Shown here in pieces: positions 7,230 to 13,942 of a stretch of DNA of 14,424 nt. This stretch comes from an uncultured Mycoplasmatota bacterium (GTDB lineage Bacteria > Bacillota_I > Bacilli_A > RF39 > UBA660). Positions within the stretch are counted from its first letter, which is position 1, and the number at the start of each line of letters is the position of its first letter. A program made the position numbers and the translations under genes. The notes beneath the pieces were generated by a model. The model did not search any database. It had not been told where the DNA came from and saw only the letters and a list, made by a program, of their open reading frames with translations. Location: assembly GCA_948472605.1 (NCBI GenBank), contig CAOKUH010000028.1, positions 1 through 14,424 on the forward strand, written 5' to 3'.

Positions 7230-7451
7230 TTGCGAGTTTCTGATTTACAAATAAAAGATGTCGTAAGTCTTATTGATGGAAGAAAATTAGGGAGAATTAT
7301 TGATATTGAACTTGAAGAAAATGGAGTAGTAAAATATTTTGTTGTTGAACAAAAAAGATTTTTTCGTTTTTTCGGCAATAACGAAGAAATAAATGTAAAT
7401 ATGAATCAAATAAAAAAAATCGGAGCTGATGTCATATTAGTTGAAATATAA
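7230..7451 (+). CDS. YlmC/YmxH-family PRC-barrel protein, TTG start
   Basis: A 73-residue protein resembling the small YlmC/YmxH family: an N-terminal MRVSDLQIKDVVSLIDGRKLG strand pair, a central acidic turn, an FFRFFG aromatic patch, and the closing QIKKIGADVILVEI segment. Family members are single PRC-barrel domains often annotated as sporulation-related in Firmicutes; the molecular role is poorly known. Translation starts at TTG. The choice is supported by AAAGGTGG (7216-7223) six bases upstream, and there is no in-frame ATG at the right distance. It lies 74 bases after dut, across a terminator, so it needs its own promoter, which I could not place. lspA follows but has a separate promoter inside the 3' end of this gene. 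No sporulation gene is seen nearby. Confidence 0.85.
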   Translation: MRVSDLQIKDVVSLIDGRKLGRIIDIELEENGVVKYFVVEQKRFFRFFGNNEEINVNMNQIKKIGADVILVEI

Positions 7452-7470
7452 TCATTTTATTTGTTATAAT
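7441..7470 (+). promoter_or_regulatory. Promoter of lspA-rluD
   Basis: TTGAAA (7441-7446) and TATAAT (7465-7470) are 18 bp apart, with an extended -10 TG at 7462-7463. The -35 lies in the last codons of the preceding gene. Predicted start near 7477 leaves a short leader before ATG 7494. Confidence 0.75.
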
Positions 7471-7493
7471 ACTAAAGTGAAAGAAGAAAGAAT

Positions 7494-7964
7494 ATGAACC
7501 GAAAAATATTTTTAGTAGCTGTAATAACTTTAATCATTGATCAAATTACCAAAATATTAATTGGTATCTTTTTTTCATTAAATGAAAGAGTAATACTTAT
7601 TAAGAATTTTTTTTCCATCCATTATATAGAAAATTATGGAGCTGCTTGGAGTTTGTTTAGCAACAAAGTTGAATTTTTAATTTTAATATCACTAATTGCT
7701 ATTTTTATAATATATCGTTATATGTATAACTTTAAACAAAATAAAAGAAATAATATTGCTTTTGGTTTAATTATTGGAGGTATAGTAGGTAATTTAATAG
7801 ATAGAGTATTCTTAGGCTATGTAAGAGATTTTTTATCTTTTAAAATATTTTCATATAATTATCCAATATTCAATTTTGCTGATATATTTATTGTTATAGG
7901 AGTATTTCTTCTAATAATTGCGATATTAAAAGGAGAAGATAATAATGCAAAGAATAGTGATTGA
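7494..7964 (+). CDS. lspA: Lipoprotein signal peptidase (signal peptidase II)
   Basis: LspA is a membrane aspartyl protease that removes the signal peptide from diacylglyceryl-modified prolipoproteins. The 156-residue sequence has four hydrophobic segments (about 4-25, 57-77, 88-105, 127-147) and the conserved blocks: DQ early in helix 1, ENYGAAWSLF, GNLIDR (D103), VRDF (D112) and FNFAD (D130). The catalytic aspartates belong to this set and all are intact. The SD is weak and purine-rich (7481-7490). The last 20 bases overlap the pseudouridine synthase gene, whose SD lies inside lspA. The lspA-then-RluD-like order matches lspA-ylyB of Bacillus subtilis, indicating conserved gene order. Confidence 0.96.
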   Translation: MNRKIFLVAVITLIIDQITKILIGIFFSLNERVILIKNFFSIHYIENYGAAWSLFSNKVEFLILISLIAIFIIYRYMYNFKQNKRNNIAFGLIIGGIVGNLIDRVFLGYVRDFLSFKIFSYNYPIFNFADIFIVIGVFLLIIAILKGEDNNAKNSD

Positions 7965-8832
7965 TGTAGATAAAGAACGTATTGATAAAGTTTTAAATGA
8001 AAAATTAGATTATTCTAGAAGTACTATTTCTAAAATGTTATTAGATGGTAGTATTTTAATAAATAATGCCCAAGTAAAACCAAGCTATATTGTAAAAAAA
8101 GGCGACATAGTAGAAATTATAAAACCTTATGAAAATAATAGCGACGTTACTCCAATACCGATGGATTTAGATATTATTTATGAAGATGAAGATATAATGG
8201 TAATAAATAAACCAAGTGGAGTAGTAGTTCATCCTGGTGCAGGAAATAAAGAAAATACTTTAGCTAATGGTTTAATGTATTATACAAAAAATTTAAGTGA
8301 CATAAATGGTGAAGAACGTCCAGGAATTGTGCATCGTTTAGATAAAGATACCTCAGGATTAATGTTAGTTGCTAAAACAAATAAAGCTCATAACATTTTA
8401 ACAGAAGATTTTAAAGACCATAAAGTAAAAAGAGAATACATTGCTCTTTTATGTGGTGTATTTCCGTATAATGAAGCTAAAATAGATGCTCCAATTGGTA
8501 GAGATACTACAAATCGTAAAAAAATGACAGTTACAGAAAATAATTCTAAAAATGCTATAACTCATTTAAAAGTCTTAAAAAGGTATGAAAATAACACTCT
8601 AGTAAGCTTAAAACTTGAAACAGGGAGAACCCATCAAATAAGAGTTCATATGAAATATATTGGTTATCCCGTATTTAATGATCCTGTTTATAATCATCAA
8701 GTAATCAAGGAATTAGGTCAGTTTCTTCATTCTAAAACTATAACATTTGATCACCCAATAACTAAAAAAAACATGTTTTTTGAAAGTGCATTACCAAATT
8801 ATTTTTTAGAATACTTACAAGAGTTAGAATAA
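7945..8832 (+). CDS. rluD: RluA/RluD-family 23S rRNA pseudouridine synthase (YlyB-like)
   Basis: The enzyme isomerises uridines in structured RNA, probably in 23S rRNA. It has 295 residues: an N-terminal S4 RNA-binding domain (about 1-65, with RIDKVLNEKL and SRSTISKMLLDGSILIN), then the catalytic domain. VINKPSGVVVHPG (about 88-100) is followed by the signature HRLDKDTSG with catalytic D133. The later block ETGRTHQIRVHMKYIGYP is also intact. SD AGGAGA (7931-7936) is eight bases before the ATG and lies within lspA, so the two genes are co-translated. The family is certain; which uridines are modified is not, so the symbol is by similarity only. Its 3' end overlaps a convergent membrane-protein gene by nine bases. 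I see no dedicated terminator. Confidence 0.92.
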   Translation: MQRIVIDVDKERIDKVLNEKLDYSRSTISKMLLDGSILINNAQVKPSYIVKKGDIVEIIKPYENNSDVTPIPMDLDIIYEDEDIMVINKPSGVVVHPGAGNKENTLANGLMYYTKNLSDINGEERPGIVHRLDKDTSGLMLVAKTNKAHNILTEDFKDHKVKREYIALLCGVFPYNEAKIDAPIGRDTTNRKKMTVTENNSKNAITHLKVLKRYENNTLVSLKLETGRTHQIRVHMKYIGYPVFNDPVYNHQVIKELGQFLHSKTITFDHPITKKNMFFESALPNYFLEYLQELE

Positions 8833-9156
8833 ACATAACTTTAAAATTGTCACAAAAGTGTAAATACAAAAAATAAAATAGGGTAGACTAAAAATTTGAT
8901 ATTTACCTAAAATATTTTTAACATGATAAATAAATAGATATGAAAATATCATCAAGAATAAAGCTAAAAAGAATGAAAAAAATAAATTATTAACCATAAT
9001 AAAATAATAAATAAAAGCAAGTAATAGAATAATATTACTTAAATAGATAAATAAAAAATCATTATCTATTTTGTCTTTTAAAATAATATTTTTTATAGGT
9101 ATAACAAGTAAAAAATGAGTGATTATAAAACCCATAGTTAAAAAAAATGAAAGCAC
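8824..9156 (-). CDS. Small multi-spanning membrane protein of unknown function
   Basis: A 110-residue, very hydrophobic protein with three or four membrane segments (about 2-20, 35-55, 58-78, 88-108) separated by short lysine-rich loops. It starts at GTG (9154-9156), supported by AAGAGGTGA (9161-9169 on the complementary strand) four bases upstream; that site is what convinces me the gene is real. I do not recognise the family. The last two segments, with a Lys-rich turn followed by LPYFIF and a Tyr, faintly recall the end of TspO/MBR proteins, but the tryptophans of that family are missing, so this is only a lead. It converges on the pseudouridine synthase gene with a nine-base overlap and is divergent from the rhomboid gene. 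Confidence 0.72.
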   Translation of the reverse strand: MLSFFLTMGFIITHFLLVIPIKNIILKDKIDNDFLFIYLSNIILLLAFIYYFIMVNNLFFSFFLALFLMIFSYLFIYHVKNILGKYQIFSLPYFIFCIYTFVTILKLCLF

Positions 9157-9220
9157 AAAATCACCTCTTTACTAAAAATATGAAATATACTAAAATAATA
9201 TTACTAAGAAGGAGAATAAT

Positions 9221-10360
9221 ATGAATACAATTACAATTACTAAAAAAGATGAAATCGTAATGCGCTTAGTTCATTACTTTATAACAGAAGAAAACTATAC
9301 TCCTATAATTGTCAACGGAGTAAAAGATGAAATATGGCTAGAAAATACTGAAGCAAAGTATAAAATAGTTCGTATTAATTCTAATTATATTCATAATAAA
9401 GAACAATTTTATTTTGATTTAGTAAAAATTAAAAACGTCATGCGTCAGATAAAAAGAAAAACTGTATCATTTTCAATGAGTACTTTTAATATATTTTTAG
9501 ATATTAATGATGATATTAAATTAGAAGATGAAAAAAATATTAAATCGATATTTTTAAAAGATGTAAGTTCTAAAGAAACACCTAAAATTGAAAAATATTT
9601 TCCTGGAATTGAAAATAAATTACTTAAAGATAGTAAAGGATTAGATTTAATTTTAAATGTTACGGAAGATATAAATGCTAAAACAGAAAAAAATAATCGT
9701 CTTTATGAAACGACATTTAAACCTAAAAAAATTATAATAACTTATTTAATAATGGCTATATGCGTATTCATGTTCTTTTTAAGCTTTATAATTGGAAAAG
9801 GAAGCTTTAGTTCTTATTCTTTATATAAACTAGGAGCAGTTAGTGGCACAGCTATTAAAAGTGGACAAATATGGCGACTTGTAACTGGAACATTCTTGCA
9901 CGCAGGTTTTATCCATCTTCTTATTAACATGTATTCATTATGTATAATAGGACTTCAATTAGAAAAATTTATGGGAAAAAAGAAATTTCTAACAATTTAT
10001 TTTGTCAGTGCTATAAGTGGAAGTTTAATGTCTTCATTATTTAATACTGGTATTTCCGTTGGAGCAAGTGGAGCAATATTTGGTCTTTTAGGAAGTATGT
10101 TATATTTTGGCTATCACTATCGTCTTTATTTAGGAAATGCTTTGTATAACCAAATTATCCCTCTAATAGCCCTAAATTTAATTTTAGGATTTATGCTAAC
10201 AGGAATAGATAACGCTGCACATATAGGTGGATTAATTGGGGGATATTTAGCCACAATGGCAGTAGGTATTAATGGTAAATCAACTAAATCAGATCAAATA
10301 AATGGATATATTGTTTTAGTTATTTATCTAGCATTTTTAGGAATTATGTTATTTAGATAA
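9221..10360 (+). CDS. Rhomboid-family intramembrane serine protease with N-terminal cytosolic domain
   Basis: The protein cleaves membrane proteins within the bilayer. The catalytic pair is Ser283 in GASGAIFGL and His334 in AAHIGGLIGG, with the upstream H232-x3-N236 block of rhomboids (FIHLLINMY). Six to seven membrane segments lie in residues about 172-379. The first ~165 residues are soluble, charged and rich in Lys, Glu and Asn. A comparable N-terminal domain precedes the rhomboid core in the Bacillus GluP/YqgP type, but I cannot confirm homology. SD AAGGAG (about 9209-9214) is six bases before ATG. The gene stands alone between divergent and convergent neighbours and has its own terminator. 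Substrates are unknown; in GluP-type proteins roles in membrane-protein quality control have been described. Confidence 0.92.
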   Translation: MNTITITKKDEIVMRLVHYFITEENYTPIIVNGVKDEIWLENTEAKYKIVRINSNYIHNKEQFYFDLVKIKNVMRQIKRKTVSFSMSTFNIFLDINDDIKLEDEKNIKSIFLKDVSSKETPKIEKYFPGIENKLLKDSKGLDLILNVTEDINAKTEKNNRLYETTFKPKKIIITYLIMAICVFMFFLSFIIGKGSFSSYSLYKLGAVSGTAIKSGQIWRLVTGTFLHAGFIHLLINMYSLCIIGLQLEKFMGKKKFLTIYFVSAISGSLMSSLFNTGISVGASGAIFGLLGSMLYFGYHYRLYLGNALYNQIIPLIALNLILGFMLTGIDNAAHIGGLIGGYLATMAVGINGKSTKSDQINGYIVLVIYLAFLGIMLFR

Positions 10361-10363
10361 ATT

Positions 10364-10395
10364 ATACTAGAGTCAATTACTTTAGTATTTTTTTT
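10364..10395 (+). terminator. Intrinsic terminator after the rhomboid gene
   Basis: ATACTAGAGT (10364-10373) pairs with ACTTTAGTAT (10379-10388), with one G-U pair and loop CAATT. A T-run follows to 10395 and reaches the stop codon of the convergent regulator gene. On the minus strand the stem is not followed by a T-run, so it serves mainly the plus strand. Confidence 0.85.
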
Positions 10396-11059
10396 AAAAG
10401 TTAATTAATTTATCTGAATTACCAAATCTATCATATAGTAATGTAATACGTTTTCCTTTTATTTCAATAAAACCTTCTTCTTTTAAATTTCTTAACTCTC
10501 TTGACATAGCACTTCTATCAACTGCTAAATAGTCTGCTAAATCAATAAAATTAAATGGTAAATATATAAACTTTGAACCATGTTTAGAAGCAGCTATATT
10601 AAAATATTCTAATAATTTATTTCTAATAGTTTTTTTTGTTAAAATAGCAATTCTTTCATTTTTTTCTTCCGTTTTATCAATTGTGATTTTTAGTAAATTT
10701 TTAATAAATTGTAAATAATAATCTTTTGTTATATCATTAATACTTAAAACTCTTTGATAATCTATTAAAAGTAAATTTGTGTCTTCTTTAGCAATTATAT
10801 CATATTCGCTATTATTTAAAGATGATATAGTAGTATTAAAAATATTTTCTTCTAATATCTCTTCTATAATAGTTTTATTTCCATTGTCATCAATTTTGAT
10901 GATTTGTATATAACCGCTTAAAATATAGCCGATACAATTATCTCCTTTAATAAGAGAATAAATGGAAGAATTCTTTTTAAAATGCAGGGTATGTGTTTCA
11001 AATAATTTAAATAACTTTTCCATATTTTTAGGACTTATATTGTCAAACAATTTAATCAT
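10394..11059 (-). CDS. Crp/Fnr-family transcriptional regulator, likely controller of both nrdDG operons
   Basis: A 221-residue regulator with the Crp/Fnr layout: an N-terminal cyclic-nucleotide-binding-like barrel (about 10-115), a dimerisation helix (about 118-145), and a winged helix-turn-helix with LADYLAVDRSAMSREL as turn and recognition helix (about 175-190). The SR pair of the Fnr recognition helix is present, but the usual Glu three residues before it is Ser. Only one cysteine (C42) exists, so it cannot hold the 4Fe-4S cluster of oxygen-sensing Fnr; the effector is unknown. SD AGAGGTG (complementary strand, about 11064-11070) precedes ATG. It is divergent from the second nrdD. A perfect Fnr-geometry palindrome lies between them and overlaps this gene's -35, suggesting autorepression and activation of nrdD. 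Family is secure; targets are inferred. Confidence 0.9.
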   Translation of the reverse strand: MIKLFDNISPKNMEKLFKLFETHTLHFKKNSSIYSLIKGDNCIGYILSGYIQIIKIDDNGNKTIIEEILEENIFNTTISSLNNSEYDIIAKEDTNLLLIDYQRVLSINDITKDYYLQFIKNLLKITIDKTEEKNERIAILTKKTIRNKLLEYFNIAASKHGSKFIYLPFNFIDLADYLAVDRSAMSRELRNLKEEGFIEIKGKRITLLYDRFGNSDKLINF

Positions 11060-11077
11060 TTCGCACCTCTAAAAATA

Positions 11078-11106
11078 ATTATATAGAAAAATACAAAAAG
11101 TTGCAA
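11078..11106 (-). promoter_or_regulatory. Promoter of the Crp/Fnr gene, overlapped by the palindrome
   Basis: On the minus strand TTGCAA (11101-11106) and TATAAT (11078-11083) are 17 bp apart, a near-ideal promoter. The -35 lies wholly inside the palindrome at 11100-11113, so protein bound there should block RNA polymerase and reduce expression of the regulator. Confidence 0.75.
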
Positions 11107-11141
11107 TTGCAACATTATGTTTTTTTATAAAATGCTATACT
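11100..11141 (+). promoter_or_regulatory. nrdD2 promoter with perfect 14-bp Fnr-geometry palindrome
   Basis: GTTGCAATTGCAAC (11100-11113) is a perfect palindrome: two 5-bp half-sites, GTTGC and GCAAC, spaced by four bases, the geometry of an Fnr box (TTGAT-N4-ATCAA) with different half-sites. An extended -10 follows (TG 11133-11134, TATACT 11136-11141), while the -35 region (CATTAT, 11113-11118) is poor. With a start at 11148 the palindrome centre is at -41.5, as for class II activators. The block aligns without gaps to the nrdD1 promoter at 3886-3927. Confidence 0.8.
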
Positions 11142-11173
11142 TAATCTAGAACTAAATTATAGAGGTGGTAAAA

Positions 11174-13333
11174 ATGAAGATTATTAAAAGAGATGGGCAT
11201 ATGGTTGATTATTGTCCAGAAAAAATTGAAAATGCTATTTTGAAAGCAAATAAAGAAGTTGAAGAGGATGAAGGAGTAAGTGGAACACAAATTAGAAATA
11301 TTATAAAATATATTGAAGGCTTAGGTAAAAAAAGGATGCTTGTTGAAGATATACAAGACATTATTGAAAGAAAATTAATGAGCATAGGAAAATATGAACT
11401 AGCAAAAAGATATATTACTTATCGTTATACAAGGGAATTAGTAAGAAAAAGTAATACAACAGATTTAGCTATAAAAGAGTTAATTGATGGAGAAAATGAA
11501 TATTGGAATACAGAAAATTCTAATAAAAATGCTAAAGTAGTAACTACACAAAGAGACTATTTAGCAGGAATTACTAGTACAGATATTACCAGAAGATTTT
11601 TGTTACCTGAAGATATTGTTAGAGCTCATGATGATGGTATAATCCATTTTCATGATGCAGATTATTTTGCCCAAAATGCCCTACATAATTGCAGTCTTAT
11701 GAACTTAGAAGATATGTTACAAAATGGAACTAATTTAAATGGCGTAATGATAGAAAAACCCCATCGCTTTTTAACCGCAGCAACTATTGCAACTCAACTT
11801 ATAACAGCAGTAAATTCTAGCCAATATGGAGGAGTTACAATAACGCTTTCTCATTTAGCGCCTTTTGTTCGAGATAGTTATAATGAATATTTAAAAAAAT
11901 ATCAAGATCGTAAACTTGATAAAGAAACAATCAAAAAGTATGCTGAAGAAGATTTAAAGAAAGAAATAAAAGATGGTGTGCAAACCTTTCAATATCAAAT
12001 TAATTCGATGACAACTACTAATGGTCAAGCTCCTTTTTTAAGTGTTTGTATGTATTTAGGAGAAACTGAGGAATACAAAGAAGAATTAGCCATGATTATT
12101 GAAGAAATGCTTAAGGAAAGAATAAAAGGTATGAAAAATGAACAAGGTGTCTATATAACTCCTGCATTTCCGAAACTTTTATATGTTTTAGAAGAAGACA
12201 ACATTCATGAAGATAGTAAATATTGGTATTTGACAAAACTTGCTGCAGAATGTACTGCCAAAAGAATGGTTCCAGATTATATTTCTGAAAAAATTATGAA
12301 AAGTTTAAAAATTGATAAAAATGGTAATGGGAATTGTTATCCTTGTATGGGATGTCGTAGTTTTTTAACACCATTTGTTGATAAGGAAGGTAATCCAAAA
12401 TATTATGGTAGATTTAATCAAGGAGTTGTTACAATTAATTTAGTTGATATTGCTCTTACTAGTGATAAAGATTTAGATACTTTCTGGCATGTTTTTGATG
12501 AAAGATTAGAGCTTTGTCACAGAGCTTTACAAATTCGTCATAAAAGACTATCTAAAGCTTTAAGTGATGTGGCACCAGTTTTATGGCAATATGGAGCTCT
12601 TGCCAGACTAAAAAAAGGAGAATCGATTCATGATTTATTACATCATGGTTACTCTACAATTTCTTTAGGATATGCTGGATTATATGAATGTGTTAAGTTT
12701 ATGACAGGGCATTCTCATACAGACAATGGTGAAGGTAAATCTTTCGGTATATTAGTTATGAAACATTTAAATGATGCTTGTAATAAATGGAAAATGGAAG
12801 AGGATATTGATTATAGTGTTTATGGGACCCCAATAGAAGCAACCACTTATAAATTTGCTAAAGCGTTAAGAGAAAGATTCGGTGTTATAAAAGGAATAAC
12901 TGATCGTGATTATATTACCAATAGCTATCATGTTCCTGTATTTGAAGAAATAGATGCATTTACTAAATTAAAACTAGAAAGTGAGTTTCAAAATTTGAGT
13001 CCAGGAGGAGCAATTTCTTATATTGAAACGCCTAATCTGACTAATAACTTAGAGGCAGTTATTGAAGTAATTAGATTTATTTATGATAATATAATGTACG
13101 CAGAATTAAATACTAAATCTGATTATTGTCAAGAATGTGGCTATACGGGAGAAATTTTAATTGATGAAAATTTAGAATGGTATTGTCCAAATTGTAATAA
13201 TAAAGATCATAATAAATTAAATGTTGCTAGAAGAACTTGTGGATATATTGGTACTAACTTTTGGAACAAAGGACGAACTCAAGAAATAAAAGAAAGAGTT
13301 ATTCATATCGATAATAAAGATAATGAGGAATAA
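11174..13333 (+). CDS. nrdD: Class III anaerobic ribonucleoside-triphosphate reductase (paralogue 2)
   Basis: A second oxygen-sensitive ribonucleotide reductase, 719 residues. The ATP-cone (about 1-90) opens with MKIIKRDG. Active-site cysteines are C173 in HNCSLMN and C394 in CMGCRSF, with Met392 as in formate-type enzymes; extra cysteines at 388 and 391 flank the loop. The zinc site is C652, C655, C671 and C674. The radical glycine is G690 in RRTCGYIG, followed by a standard NKG...RVIH tail, so this copy is closer to the canonical E. coli/T4 type than paralogue 1. I chose ATG 11174 over in-frame GTG 11165, because that GTG lies inside the SD AGAGGTGG (11161-11168), which is five bases before the ATG. 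nrdG follows after two bases. Confidence 0.95.
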   Translation: MKIIKRDGHMVDYCPEKIENAILKANKEVEEDEGVSGTQIRNIIKYIEGLGKKRMLVEDIQDIIERKLMSIGKYELAKRYITYRYTRELVRKSNTTDLAIKELIDGENEYWNTENSNKNAKVVTTQRDYLAGITSTDITRRFLLPEDIVRAHDDGIIHFHDADYFAQNALHNCSLMNLEDMLQNGTNLNGVMIEKPHRFLTAATIATQLITAVNSSQYGGVTITLSHLAPFVRDSYNEYLKKYQDRKLDKETIKKYAEEDLKKEIKDGVQTFQYQINSMTTTNGQAPFLSVCMYLGETEEYKEELAMIIEEMLKERIKGMKNEQGVYITPAFPKLLYVLEEDNIHEDSKYWYLTKLAAECTAKRMVPDYISEKIMKSLKIDKNGNGNCYPCMGCRSFLTPFVDKEGNPKYYGRFNQGVVTINLVDIALTSDKDLDTFWHVFDERLELCHRALQIRHKRLSKALSDVAPVLWQYGALARLKKGESIHDLLHHGYSTISLGYAGLYECVKFMTGHSHTDNGEGKSFGILVMKHLNDACNKWKMEEDIDYSVYGTPIEATTYKFAKALRERFGVIKGITDRDYITNSYHVPVFEEIDAFTKLKLESEFQNLSPGGAISYIETPNLTNNLEAVIEVIRFIYDNIMYAELNTKSDYCQECGYTGEILIDENLEWYCPNCNNKDHNKLNVARRTCGYIGTNFWNKGRTQEIKERVIHIDNKDNEE

Positions 13334-13335
13334 AA

Positions 13336-13845
13336 ATGAGATATAATAAAATTAGAAAAATGGATATATCTAATGGTCCAGGAATTAGAGTTTCAATATT
13401 TATGCAAGGTTGTGAATTTAATTGCCAAAATTGTTTCAATCCTGAAACACATGATTTTAATAAAGGAAAAGAATTTAACGATTTAACAATTAATAAAATA
13501 ATAGAATTAAGTAATAAAGATTATATTAAAGGCTTATCAATTTTAGGAGGAGAACCTATGCATCCCAAAAATATTGAAGGAACTTTAAAATTGACTAAAT
13601 TATTTAAAGAAAAATATCCCGATAAAAATATATGGGTATGGACAGGATATATTTTTGATAAAGATTTAAAACATCATGAAATTTTAAATTATATTGATGT
13701 TTTAATAGATGGTAGATATATTGATGAATTACATAATCCTAATTTAGAATATAAAGGTTCCAGTAACCAAAGAGTAATAGATGTAAAAAAATCATTACAA
13801 CAAAATAAAATTATTTTATATGAAAGAGAACTTCAATTGTCATGA
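13336..13845 (+). CDS. nrdG: Anaerobic ribonucleotide reductase activating enzyme (radical SAM, paralogue 2)
   Basis: A 169-residue radical SAM activase. Cluster ligands C26, C30 and C33 are in GCEFNCQNCFNP, and the SAM-contact GGEP is at 71-74, the same positions as in paralogue 1. IWVWTGY and GSSNQRVIDV are the shared NrdG segments. Length is typical. It starts two bases after the nrdD stop, with SD GAGGAA (13325-13330) inside the end of nrdD, so the pair is co-translated. NPETHDF after the third Cys matches canonical NrdG better than the NAITWDP of paralogue 1. Each NrdG therefore appears matched to its neighbouring NrdD. The stop codon lies inside the terminator stem. Confidence 0.95.
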   Translation: MRYNKIRKMDISNGPGIRVSIFMQGCEFNCQNCFNPETHDFNKGKEFNDLTINKIIELSNKDYIKGLSILGGEPMHPKNIEGTLKLTKLFKEKYPDKNIWVWTGYIFDKDLKHHEILNYIDVLIDGRYIDELHNPNLEYKGSSNQRVIDVKKSLQQNKIILYERELQLS

Positions 13846-13854
13846 AGTTTTTTT
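13829..13854 (+). terminator. Intrinsic terminator overlapping the end of the second nrdG
   Basis: AACTTCA (13829-13835) pairs exactly with TGAAGTT (13843-13849) around a 7-base loop. T's run to 13854. The TGA stop (13843-13845) is the start of the right arm. Confidence 0.82.
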
Positions 13855-13869
13855 AGTTACATCACTTTT

Positions 13870-13877
13870 TTGTCGAA
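13870..13877 (+). promoter_or_regulatory. Possible Spo0A-type box (TTGTCGAA)
   Basis: TTGTCGAA is an exact match to the consensus of Spo0A boxes. It sits nine bases upstream of the -35 of the surface-protein promoter, centred near -49.5. One 8-base match can occur by chance in AT-rich DNA, and no Spo0A gene is in the window, so the call is weak. Confidence 0.3.
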
Positions 13878-13886
13878 ATATGATAC

Positions 13887-13916
13887 TTGCATTACCCATA
13901 TTTATTAGGATATAAT
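13887..13916 (+). promoter_or_regulatory. Promoter of the right-edge surface-protein gene
   Basis: TTGCAT (13887-13892) and TATAAT (13911-13916) are 18 bp apart. The predicted start near 13923 leaves about 20 bases to ATG 13943. Confidence 0.72.
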
Positions 13917-13942
13917 TAAGTACAATAGAGGAGTAATAAAGT

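Noticed and set aside
3961..13333. Recent duplication of nrdDG
   Set aside because: The two NrdDs differ widely in length of segments, active-site surroundings and radical motif; only the promoter block is closely similar.
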